A DNA stretch of 64,000 nucleotides from Monosporascus cannonballus. Lineage: Eukaryota > Ascomycota > Sordariomycetes > Xylariales. Numbering within the stretch: position 1 is the stretch's first letter; every line of letters starts with the position of its first letter. The translations under genes were made by a program, and so were the position numbers. The stretch lies in assembly GCA_004154925.1 (NCBI GenBank), contig QJNS01000165.1, positions 112,279 through 176,278 of the forward strand, in the 5' to 3' direction. The notes below the pieces were generated by a model. That model searched no databases and was not told the DNA's origin. It was given only the letters and a program-made list of their open reading frames with translations. This document shows, in pieces, positions 45,973-56,458 of the stretch.

Positions 45973-46347
45973 TATAACGGTTAAATAAATAAATTAATTA
46001 TTAAATTTAAATATACGGATTTATATTAATAATTATATTATAAAAATTTAAAAAAATAATAAAAATATTTAATTATATTTAATAATAATAAATAATAAAA
46101 AGTAATTTAAATAATTAAATTATATAAAATACCGAATATATATATATTTTTTTAACTCGATATGCTCGACCGATTCGAACCCTCGAACGTATCGAACCCG
46201 TCGAGCCGCTAATCTCCAGCCCGAACGGCTGGAAATATCAAGCCTATCGAGCCCGTCGAGCAGATTACGTAATCCAGGACCCACCTGGTCCCTCCTTTCT
46301 GGGTTTCCGACAGTGTCGGAACCTGCCAAGCCTGTCGGTCTATAACA
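45973..46347 (-). repeat. 5' LTR of Gypsy C (375 bp)
   Basis: It ends GTCGGTCTATAACA. The right half (from 46150) is surprisingly GC-rich with intact TCGAGCCCGTCGAGC motifs, while the left half is almost pure A/T. Confidence 0.88.
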
Positions 46348-46352
46348 ATCCG

Positions 46353-47875
46353 CTATAACGTCGAAAATATATTAATCGTAATCAATTAATTAATTTTCTT
46401 ATTAAATTAAGAAAAGTTTCTTTACGCCGCGCCGTATTTCGCCACGCCAGCGGGTATTTTCCATTTCCTATTTGTAACGATATTAAATAATTAATTTATT
46501 TAAAAAAAAACAACTTAGGCATAACAAATTATATAATACTGTAACAATTACTATATATTATTATCAAACTTTATATTTAAAAGCTTCTTAACTCTAATAC
46601 GTAAATTGTTAAATATTAAGTTATAATTTTCTTAAATCGCACGAAATATATAAGTAAGCTTATCGGAGCGGCAAATAATAACAACTATGTTATAAAGCTT
46701 TCTAACAGGGCCTTTTTTGCACCAAAACTTATATTCAGCTTTCGTAAAAGCTTTTTCGCCGTATATTAAAGCCTTAAAGCTTCCATATCGTGGCTAAATA
46801 AAAAGGCTTTAGCGGAAAGGTTAAATATATAACCTAAACATCTACTCTAACGGCTGGCTCCCTTAAACCCTAATTTAACGCCAATAACTTCTATAACTAT
46901 ATTATTATTCTTCGCATTATTTAAAATAAAATAACCGATTTTGTTCCTAATTTGAAAAACGTTAATAACGTTAAGCATTTCGGCAGCGATATTAAGGCCT
47001 ATCTAGGTTACTATAATTTTGGGAAATCTAAAAGTAATTTTAAAAAGGTAATTATATTAATCCCTAAAAAAAATATCAGATTCCGTAAAACGAATAACGA
47101 TTTCCTAACCGCCACTTATTAAAAGTTATATAAATACGCCCTAATAAGTTATTTAATATCTTAATAATCTTCTACTTATAATCGTAAAAAGTATTTTCGA
47201 TTAACTTCTTTACCGTAATATAGAAAATATAAGCTTCTTAATTAGCAACGTAAAAATTAAGATATTCGAATATAAATCGCAACTTTTTTTTTCCGCGATA
47301 CTAAACGAATAATTATAAGTTATAATCCAGTTAATCAATAGCTATTTAAATTACTTCTTATCAAAGCCTTTAATTATATTATTAACTGCAACTTGTTCGC
47401 AAAGGTTATTAATATTAAGCTTTTAATAATCGGTTAAAATAAGGATTTTCGAACGTTTTAAGGATTACGATCTTCGGGCTTTATCTTTCAATTACCGCGA
47501 CAATTTCGTTCTTTCCGGATAAGCAGATATACGGTAATCTTCGTATAAATGGTTAGCATAATTCTATATACCGCGTACGTTTATAGCTACGGGCTTAGGG
47601 CGCCTTCGTTACAAATACTTCTAGCATACCCACTTCCGTTTCTCGCTATTCTGAATATCGTAACCGAACTACCACGTCTATACTGTAATATCTCTCGTAC
47701 GCTCGAACATCGTAAAACCGGGGAACGCAGCCCAAAATCGTTTTTCGAGTTGTTGATCAGTTAGGACAGGGGTCGGTATAGATGTCACTAAAGAAGTCGA
47801 AGCAACAGAGATTGGCGAAAAAGCCGTACCCTCTAAAGCTTAAAGGGAATTATCGGAATCGGAAATTGAAGCCAT
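46353..47875 (-). pseudogene. hAT transposase, N-terminal and central part
   Basis: The minus frame begins at an ATG (47873-47875; MASISDSDNSL) and contains LTDQQLEKRFWAAFPGFTMF near 47765. A VNNIIKGFDKK..FSIAEKKS block follows at about 47390-47280. The conserved catalytic-region block is at about 46930-46780: NAKNNNIVIEVIGVKLGF, then RCLGYIFNLSAKAFLFSHD. Fungal hAT transposases show the same order. Stops are RIP-type. It continues, across Gypsy C, into 28524-27541, for a total of about 835 codons. Confidence 0.88.
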
Positions 47876-47941
47876 ATTAAGCATAAAAAGGTATTATACG
47901 TTATAAGGTTACGTAAGTAAGTATGTACTGCTGTATGGCGC

Positions 47942-48347
47942 TGTTACGGATCCAAGGGTTCTCCGATTGAAGGTCCTGCTCTTTGGGCCTTAGCGCGGGC
48001 ATGCCGCGGCTAAATCTCGGATAAGAAGCTTGGCTCTCCCTGAGTGATCTAAGTGATCTAATCCAGATCACCCAGATCACATAGATCAAGGGCACACTTA
48101 CAGAAGAAGGCCTGAATATATAATGAATCAGTCTCCTATGTAGATAGTCACTCTTCTAGCTTTCGTTCCTTAGCTATCAATCTAAGCTTACAGCCAGAGG
48201 CACCGTTCTCTACTGTAAGAAGAGTCCGCAAATCTCTTTAACGAACAGACCCCTGAATCATTTCTCGCACTATTGTTACCTGCAAATCAAGCCCCCTTTT
48301 CGGATACTGCTCATACCTCCAGGTGGATGTATGACAGGTTCGTTACA
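47942..48347. repeat. solo LTR, 406 bp, inside the hAT element
   Basis: It starts TGTTACGGATCC and ends GGTTCGTTACA. GGCGC flanks both sides exactly (47937-47941, 48348-48352). It is not RIP-mutated. No internal sequence is present, so it is probably the product of recombination between two LTRs. Its TGTTACGG start resembles the TRIM end, but the rest differs. Confidence 0.8.
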
Positions 48348-48352
48348 GGCGC

Positions 48353-49336
48353 GTTAAATGGGTTGATCAAATCAATTGCTTTAAAACGTATATTACTAAA
48401 GCTTTACGAAGCGCGTACATTATTAATTCGGGGACGTTACGGCACTTTTTTGAAATTCAGTAACAGCTACATCGATTCCGCAATAAATAACTAACAAAAT
48501 GATGTAGGTGTTACCAAGCTGACAAGTGCCGGGCGAGGAATGGAAAGTAATTACATAAGTATTAAAGTGTTACAGTATTGCTCTTGCGAAAAACCATACG
48601 TTACTTCGGAAAATCAAAAATACATCAAAACACACCTAAAATGTATGGGTCCCAGACGTTGCATATACCAATCCTATTTCCCAGCTGAGTAGCCTCACTA
48701 ACAGCTCTATGTTTCAACTCTGCCGAATTCAGTTGCACCTTCGATATCATAGCCAAATAAAATCGCAAAAAAAACGGACTTTATAATTAAATTGCCCTGA
48801 TCGAGGGCTTCAGAATGATATCACTCTTGTTATCTTAATTGTTATATACTGCTAAAGGAGCCAAATTGTCGTAAAGTTGACATGTTTTGCATTGAAAACC
48901 GAATGAGAATGACATGTTTGTTAATAGGTAACCCACATCTAACGACACAGTTATCTCCTCAAGCCAAGCCCGGTATCAAAATAACCGCAAAAAATCAAGG
49001 ATTTTAAAGATACCACTTTTATCATCAGGCAATAAATATGTCCAAAGTTATGAGGGAGTGATGGGTTGAAATGTCAGACATTTCCGGGTAGGTAGGACAC
49101 TTTATGTGGCGGTGTAGATAGCCACCTATTAGTATCACCACGTATACAACTAGGCTTCACTAACAGCGGGACCTACACCGCCACGAGGACCACTTATTAT
49201 GGACACGATGTCCATCCACGAGAGCTTCAAATGGATTGATGTCCATAATCAGCTAGGGCGAATGGATTGATGGAGCGCCAAGGTTGCGCAATCGCGTGGC
49301 CACGCAGTGGATCGGGTTGCATTGCTTTCAACCCTG
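48353..49336. other. hAT 5' non-coding end
   Basis: Balanced composition, no frame with family features. GTGGCGGTGTAG (49107-49118) is repeated inverted near 49174-49185. ATGGATTGATG-type and ATCCAC words recur, as in the subterminal repeat zones that hAT transposases bind. The element ends at 49336. Confidence 0.5.
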
Positions 49337-49344
49337 ACCACTTC

Positions 49345-52138
49345 GTATGATGTGTTACGGTTGCCAATCAACCAGAAGATGTTACCATGTCAGCAATCAC
49401 AGTAATCGAACGCAGGAATCTGGCGTAACTCTCTGATGTATTCTAGAGAAGGATTAATCTAGTGCGTGGGCGACCGCCCATACATACACGATTGGTGATC
49501 AAAGGGTGTCCCAAGCTGCATCCTGCAGCCTGGACCCACCAGCTGAAAGCACCTGAAAGCACTGAATGCCGGCAAAAATATTCCTTTGTAGAACATGGTG
49601 GAGAGCCTGTTTCTTTTACGGTCCCGGCGCAAGGCCCTTATATTGTTTAATCTGTTAATTTATGCTAATAGATTTATGCATAATCTGCGAGCTGGTAACC
49701 GTTTGGTATTGAGCACAATTAACCTTTAGGAGTTCGAGAACTTGGTCGTCCAGAGACTGCAGACATAGCTTGTAACAGCAACTTATTTTATACAACGGCG
49801 CTTTAAGTAGAGCCTTTAGAGCGGCCGCGTCCGTCTGGCTTAGTCAACATTAAAGACAAGAAAATAGAGTTATATGACATGTGGCCGAATCGAATGCAGC
49901 ACTCTCTCAAACTGTCGGGTTCGAGAACTGCAAATCAGAGACATTGACGTGGAAAACTCTAGCCTGGTTCCAAAACAAGGGACGTTATCCCAGATCAGGG
50001 ACCCTTGCAGGGGTCTGCGATCCTGAAAGTGGGCCTGCTCAGGCACCTCAGCCCAGGCTCAGCCCACCTCAGCTTGAACTCCGGGCTCCTCAGCCATCGC
50101 TCAGCACCAGCTCAGTTTTGGAAGCGGAAATGATTTTGGTGGGCTTGAGTTTCGTGTCTGAGTATATTGGTATAACATCATTTAAATGCCCATTATATAA
50201 CATGATATCATCGGGTAACATGTTAACTATATAACAGGCCAGAAACCTTTTCCAGTATCTCTTTTAAAAACGGCTTAGCTATTGGCGTAATTATACGAGT
50301 AGTTCCCCTTGCAAGCCTCAACAAGCCTTAACCGATATGCCACTGTATCGGGATGGCAGAACAGTTCTCAAGTATATCGACGCAACGCCAACCTGCCCAG
50401 CGCCTCCCTGTTTTCGAGATGCGCTACTAAACAAACGTGAGTGTCGAGGCGTGCTGGTGGTCATTCAGCGCCTAGAGTGCTACTAGAATATCGTTCCTTC
50501 CCAGACGATTTAAGTCTCATAAAGTGTTTGTACAAGTAGCTTCCACCAAGCTACTCGTATACCGTGTTTCGGGAAGGCCCCCCCCCCGGCCACGACCGGT
50601 TACTGTTCATTATTAAACTTTACAACGACGTGTCCTGCGAGCCGAGAGCGACACTCCTTACCCATGGATATCTTAACTTGCTCAATGCCGTACAAAGCCA
50701 GCATGGATAGCATTGAAGTTGTCAAGTCTGACCTTGAAATGCGTTAAGGCCCAGCAACACGTCTGAGATAGTTAGACTCCACGGCCTATTCGATGAGAGG
50801 CAAGAAGGGAACAGATGAATATTTCTCAACAATTGTCCAACTATATTGTCGTTTGAATGTAATGAAAGATCCCATTACACGTGGAATTAAAAGAAAGGAG
50901 GTTGGTTGGTCTGAAGCCGTAGTTTAACACAGACCGAGTTAGATCAAGTTGCTGCACTGAACGCCCTCTCACCTTCCGTCACATGGGAATATATTCTATC
51001 TCCACACGTGCCTATGGTCCCTCGTCGGATTAACCAGGTTTTTGCATACGGGCCCATCTCCAATCATAGTTGGTCAATGTCTGTCGAGTTCCGAATAGGC
51101 CTGCCATTATCTACTATGAAAGCCCGAGCAACCTGCTACTATATGTTTATGAGGGAGGCTGGTATAAGTTGACCAAGCTGACGCCCCCAGTTCTGGTAAC
51201 CAATGGCAAATTACGTCGCTGGACACTTATATTCCTTGTTTGGCCATCCTGGTATTTGCTCAAATGTGCGCATCAACTAGCGCTGACCGTGTGTTACGGT
51301 ATCGAACACTAGGATTGGAAGCCGCGCTCAGCTAGCTGACAGCGTCATGATCGTAGATAACTTGGCCAGAGAACTCGTTGAGCCATAATCTTCATGTATT
51401 GTGCAACCTATGTTGGTAGCTGCAGGTATACATAGGACCGTAAAGTCCAGTAATCAAGGGAGGGCAGGAAGCATACCCGATTACCATCGTACACCCGCTT
51501 GTAGGCAACAGCAACGCAGGTTTGACTACCTTTTCATCTCTGACTTCCTAAGGTGACGACATTGAGACAGGCAGGCAACCGCAACGGCTCGCTAGGGAAA
51601 ATTGTAGGCGAGGCGCAGGGTTCGCTTGCGGTTTGACGGTGTGACAAGTATTTTCGTCTAAGAGAAGAGCAGAGTCTCTGTATCAGGTGCATAAATCAGA
51701 CGATATTCAACTTATAGACCAACACCGAGTCTATTATATCACTTTCCACGGCAGGATCCCGATAGTTACCCGCGACGCTAAGCCCTAGCTGCCGTTTTTA
51801 AGCTAGGCGTTTCTATAGGTCCAGATATCGTATAGGAACATTCTCGAGAATGCAGGTGAGTCAATTTGAGGCTTTACGCACCTGCCCTGCGTGACGTTAG
51901 ACAGAGCTGAAAGCAAACCGCCTTAGTGAGCCGTTAGTTAGTGTTACTCTAGAAAACATAAAACTGTGTGGCATTCCCAGCCTTCATTCGTCCAGACTCG
52001 GAAATCTCAAAGAAAACTGTTTTATTCGTCGCCTTGTTTATCGCGCAGTCCGACACACGTCGAACGAGACTTAGAGCTATCGAGAACACGCACAAAGATT
52101 CGACGAAATTCTGAATCGCCATAGACGAGATAACAACA
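49345..52138. other. gene-poor region upstream of the copper transporter
   Basis: The sequence is little RIP-mutated. Open frames at 49462-49650, 49881-50234 (starts with GTG) and 51070-51312 have no family signature. A CAGGCACCTCAGCCCAGGCT-type imperfect repeat lies at 50040-50110, and a nine-C run at 50580. TTTGCTCA (51255-51262), matching the yeast Mac1 copper-response core, and TGAGTCA (51857-51863) lie upstream of the copper transporter. Their role is conjecture. Confidence 0.4.
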
Positions 52139-52891
52139 ATGACTAGCATGTCATCCGCCGCGACGGCAGCAGCATCGGCCACCAAGGCTACATCGACGAC
52201 AATGTCCATAGGCGGCGGCATAGATAGCGGCAGCGGCTGCAAAATCTCCGTATGTTCCTACCAACAAGGATCACTTCGGTAACTACGAAATGCAGTCTCG
52301 CTGACTCTCCGCCGCGAAGATGCTCTGGAACTGGAACACCATTGACTCCTGCTTCCTCTCGTCTACATGGCGTATCCGCTCTGCGGGCATGTTCGCGGGA
52401 TCTTGCATCGGGGTTATCCTGTTGACCATGTCCCTTGAGTTCTTGCGTCGCCTGGTGAAGGAGTATGACCGGTACCTGATCCGAAAGCATACCGCTGGGA
52501 CGGCCATCGCTGCTAGTCCAAATAACAGCAAAGGAAGCTCGGAAGAGGGACACGCATCGACTGCCACAGTTCTCGCGCCGTGCGCTACCCCTCTCCAGGG
52601 TACCCGCCCGAATGTCTTCGAACAGGCCCTGAGGGCGCTTCTCCATATGGTACAATTCGCCGTAGCGTACTTCATCATGTTGTTGGCCATGTACTACAAT
52701 GGATACATCATCATCTGCATCTTCATCGGTGCCTATCTAGGGGCATTTATTTTCCAGTGGGAGATGCTCGGCTTAGGGTAAGGTTCCTTATGCCATTCAT
52801 AGTCGCCGTTGCCAAGTGTATAGGTTAACAACGGCGAGTTAGTGGTCCTTCAACCAGTGCTGCAAAGGAAGCTACAGTCTGTTGCGGTTAA
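52139..52891 (+). CDS. Ctr-family high-affinity copper transporter, three exons
   Basis: Exons: 52139-52249, 52320-52777 and 52843-52891, giving 205 aa. Intron 1 (70 nt) runs GTATGT..CTGAC..AAG and is in phase. Intron 2 (65 nt) has GTAAGG and a TTAG acceptor. Without intron 2 the frame stops one codon later. With it the protein ends EATVCCG, the Cys-Cys tail common in fungal Ctr proteins. There are three membrane segments: residues about 60-79, 143-163 and 165-183. Segment 2 contains the Cu(I)-binding M-x-x-x-M (MLLAM, residues 157-161). Segment 3 contains G-x-x-x-G (GAYLG, residues 174-178) used in trimer packing. The N-terminus is Ser/Ala/Thr-rich with few Met residues. Ctr trimers import Cu(I) at the plasma or vacuolar membrane; which one is not clear from sequence. 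Confidence 0.88.
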
Positions 52892-54956
52892 AAGACAGAC
52901 TCGGGCAATAAGCGTTAGGTTGCCTACGACTAACAAGGCACTGACCGCAAGCGCTCAACTTCGGGAGTTCTCAGGGCAGAAATCGACCATCCCGAAGTCA
53001 TCGTCTATTGGGCGATGACTAGCATACGGAAGATGATTCCAAGACCCTGAAGCACTCGAACCCTGTCAACTTCGAGACTTTACCTAACAAACTCGAGAAT
53101 AATGGCGGAAAACGGGCCACACTTCTATTACTGGGTCAAACGAGCATGGCCTGGTTGCCGGTTCGTCACGCCTCTTTGCCGCGTCATCATACGGATCTCA
53201 TGCCTGTAACACTAGATTTACCACAGCACAGGTCGCCCCGAACGTTTACTAGTTGTAATGCAGCCATTCCACAGTAGGACTTCAAGATACGCAGCACTTT
53301 TAAATCACTACAAGGCCAAGACCGGTTGCCAGGCCACCATGAAGGCACTTCGATGTGAAGAAATCTTGCGGTGTCATAAGAAGCTTTTAGGACTGTGATA
53401 GCATTAGCTGGGTGCACTAACTCTCGCTCTTGTCTGGTTGTACCGCCCTGAAGGCCGTCCAGTCGATTTCTTGGCTGATGTGATGGTAGGCGGACCGCTT
53501 CTTGGTAAAAGTTCGTAAGCGTATGATGGCCTTCAGGGCGGTTAGATTATTGCCGTTTTATAGCACGATTTTGGTTGTAAATCAACGTCAAACGAGTTCC
53601 GAAGCCAATGGTAATCGGTCAGACTAGAGGTAATAACAACTGTGAGCTCATACCCCCCTAGTTACGCAGCGCCATTCTTCGAGACGAACTTTTTGTCAGG
53701 GGGATAACGAAGTGCAAAGTGAAAGGTAGGAGAAGCGGCCTGGAAGGTCGTTCGCAGTATAGGTAGCAAATAGATGGCCATTACTGCCCCCCTTTGATCC
53801 GAGTCGAAACTCGTCAGTCAATGGCAAGGTGTCTCGACTATTTCAGTCATTGATGGCAGAGGAGCTTTGGCGGTAGCGTTATTGTGTAATTACGATCTGC
53901 TGTCCTAGCATATATAGGTTATAGCGTAAGGATAGTTCCCTGGTGGTATCATTTATTTCCGACTGATAATTATTAGCATTCACAATGACGGCCTCTCCAG
54001 CCGCTTCTTATTATGTATGGTGGAGTTTTTCGCCACATGTGTAACTGTTAGGAAAAGGGGAAAAAGAAAAGGGGGGTGGGATTTCTAATATGAACAGAGT
54101 TCAGACTCCGGAGAAACAATCAATCCAGGACATGTCAAACTATGAAATTTCATCTCAGCATATAACTCTATCTCCGTAACTATGGCCTCCGTGACAAGGT
54201 TATTGCTAGGCTCTAGCTGGTCTTCGTTCAAAAATCCCGACAATGTCCGACAACGGTGAAATACCCGACTGATTTAGCCCCCACATGTCAGACCCAGCTG
54301 AAGTCGATCAAACAGCTAAGCCTTGGCTTAGTTTGATCACCTACTGAAACGAGGCTACTTTATGCATCCCCGGTATCTTTTCCTCTTAGCTACAGTTGTA
54401 TTTACGTGTATAAAAGGAGAGTTCGCTACCCTCACTTTCTAGCTAGGACCTTCTAGAGGTCAGGCAACCTTTAATACACTTCTTCTTCAGTTATATGCTT
54501 CTCTGTGTGATGTCAGGGTTTCATACCACAACTGGCAATTCATATGACAACTACAAGAGCACTATTATTTCCATCGAGACTTGGGAACTAGGGCTTGGTG
54601 CTACAATTACGAGAGATTCTGTATTATTGCCCCACTCGGAGCAGCTGAATGATAGATCTTTTATATGTGTACCACGAAGCTTCCCCTTCTCGTAATTCCT
54701 AGTCGTAGTTGTGTCAGGGGCCCCTTAGGATACAAGTCCTACAGGAGCCCTGTTTAACCCGTAAGGATGCTCCTTCTCCGTCTCCACCGATACAGAAATA
54801 CTCACAACGAACTTCCCTCTAGCAACAAAATCGGTAGCTGGCCACCGACAACATGCCGCGGCCACACCCCGCGACGACACGTTGTTATCGACGGTACCTC
54901 TCCCGGTATATCAGTAGCTCATCACGAGTCGGCGCTCCGGCACCCGAGGGTCTGCT
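52892..54956. other. gene-poor region after the copper transporter
   Basis: It contains a small inverted repeat (listed separately). A TATAAAAG box near 54409 lies about 85 bp before a 66-codon frame (54495-54695), which has no recognisable family and is left uncalled. No transposon ends were found. Confidence 0.4.
53442..53542. repeat. 15-bp perfect inverted repeat, about 100-bp foldback
   Basis: ACCGCCCTGAAGGCC (53442-53456) is repeated exactly inverted at 53528-53542, and the pairing continues imperfectly outside it. There is no coding capacity. It may be a short MITE. Confidence 0.55.
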
Positions 54957-55496
54957 GTGAAGAGCAGCTGCGTCGTCTGCCTCGAGGAGCGGGGTGAGAC
55001 GCGTCGATCTGCTTCGGGTGGTATTCAGGGAGGGGCACGGGGCATTCCAGCACTTCCCGGCATCCCAAGACCCTCACCCACGACGGCCAGCGGCAGGAGG
55101 TCCGCCGCTTGCTGGCCCCTTTATGATCCGCTTTATGAACTTCCGGCTGCCTCTGTGGCCGCTGCCTCCGGACCAGTTTTATATCCACCCCCACGCATGG
55201 TTCCCGGGGGCCCCCGCGGCACCCCTTCTACCACGGAGGATACCTCGGCGGAGGTAATGGCTACGCAGTCGGTCCCATCCACGACCGGCTGGCTGGTACC
55301 GGATTCGGCTTTGTGCCGCTCCCGAGATACCAGCCCGCACAGCGCGTCCATCGTACGACGCCGGCACGCGAGAACCACTGGCCCCAGATCCCTTTGATGC
55401 TCCATCCGTACGGCATGGCACGGATGAACGGGCCCCGTGAGCCTCATCACCACCCCTTCGTGCGACAACGCGCGGCTCCGCGGACGAGAGGCTGAT
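54957..55496 (+). pseudogene. GC-rich coding-like stretch with frame change
   Basis: The region is clearly GC-richer than its surroundings. One frame reads PLYDPLYELPAASVAAASGP and PPPRMVPGGPRGTP up to about 55225. From about 55228 another frame continues as FYHGGYLGGGNGYAVGP and runs to a stop at 55494-55496 (..HPFVRQRAAPRTRG). The join lies in a G/C homopolymer-rich spot (55204-55222), so an indel or sequencing error is possible, as is an undetected intron. The protein would be Pro/Gly-rich and disordered. No family is recognised. Antisense frames also exist and are longer but look less natural. Confidence 0.3.
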
Positions 55497-56458
55497 GAAT
55501 AGTGGACGGCGATACCCTGTCAGTGAGGGCGAAAAACAGCCTATAGTAATCATATATGTGGAAATAGGTAGGGAGGGGGAATGGGGCGAGGACCGACAGT
55601 CATCTGCATCTATAGGACGAGAACACGATGACGGTAGACATGACTGGCGTACTCCCAAGTTTTATCACTGAGGTATATAGCATTAGCATCCACGAGATTT
55701 CGTCCCGGAGCTCTTTTTTGCAGCCCTTGTCAACTCTCTGTTGATAGTTTCTTCCTACCATTATCCCACATTCCTTTCCTGTGCAGTTGTCTCCTGCAAT
55801 ATATACTCTAGTCCAACTGGCTGAACAAGAACGCGACAAGATGCGGTTCGAGAGAAGTTGTTAACACACTTTTGTCCGAAACCTCCGAAAACAGCTCTTT
55901 CTATCCGGTCTATCACTTGACATCTTAGCTCCTTAGGCTACAAGGTGGATAACCGCCATGATCCCACAGGGAGAAGTAAGATTCAGTGGGGTCGTGAGTT
56001 ATCACAGAAATGCTCATCTCCTATTGCAAGGGTCTCTCGGACGATCATTATTCCTTTCCGGAGGCCTGGAGTCCTATATCATTGATCGCCCACACTAAGT
56101 GGGATCACCGTTTCCCAGCTTCTATATAGCCAATTTCAAGCCCTCAAGAGCTATGCAGCTGCTTCCTAGTGAGTGCGACATTGGTGTAATCAACGCCTCC
56201 GTTTCCAGTACCTATATATACTCTACGTATCATAACCCCAGACCGCTGAAACACCACAGGCCACGACGGCGGCCCACCAAACACCGCCTACGTATCATAC
56301 AGAAAACCACGTCTCTCTCTCCTCCCATATTATCCCTATGTATATGGAGTATTTCAATAAAATATGTTGTCATCAAGAATCGTGATGTGTTCAGTTGCTG
56401 CCATAAGTCATTAAATCGGATGGGGGTCCCGTCAAGGGGTGAGACGCCCTGTATGTGT
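55497..56458. other. intergenic region, 3' flank of the PKA gene
   Basis: No convincing gene here. The 242-codon plus-strand frame starting at 56099 mostly overlaps the PKA exons antisense and is a shadow. Confidence 0.5.

Larger units (their letters stand above)
28530..46347 (-). mobile_element. Gypsy C: heavily RIP-mutated LTR retrotransposon with two nested elements
   Basis: It has LTRs at 28530-28932 and 45973-46347. The target duplication is ATCTG (28525-28529) / ATCCG (46348-46352), one C->T apart. The LTRs start TATAACGG, which is TGTGACGG after two G->A changes, and align with the Gypsy B LTR, so B and C are one family. It sits inside the hAT transposase gene. The internal DNA is split by Gypsy D (28979-40511) and by the long-TIR element (43712-44588). 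Confidence 0.88.
27347..49336 (-). mobile_element. hAT DNA transposon, expanded to 22 kb by nested insertions
   Basis: The left end CAGAGTTGAAAGCAACGCAA and the inverted right end (reading CAGGGTTGAAAGCAATGCAA on the other strand) are hAT-type terminal repeats. Both are flanked by a perfect 8-bp duplication ACCACTTC (27339-27346, 49337-49344), the size made by hAT transposases. GGCCACGCAGTGGAT recurs near both ends (27460-27474, 49298-49312). Subtracting Gypsy C and the solo LTR leaves roughly 3.8 kb, a usual hAT size. The transposase lies on the minus strand in two pieces. Confidence 0.92.

Noticed and set aside
49881..50234. 117-codon frame
   Set aside because: Starts at GTG, repetitive Pro/Gln content from a CAGCCCAGGCT-type repeat, no homologue recognised.
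52188..52690. Minus-strand frames of 135 and 155 codons
   Set aside because: Antisense shadows of the copper transporter, whose three membrane segments and metal motifs are on the plus strand.
54495..54695. 66-codon frame behind a TATAAAAG box
   Set aside because: The promoter-like box is suggestive, but the peptide has no signal sequence or family feature.
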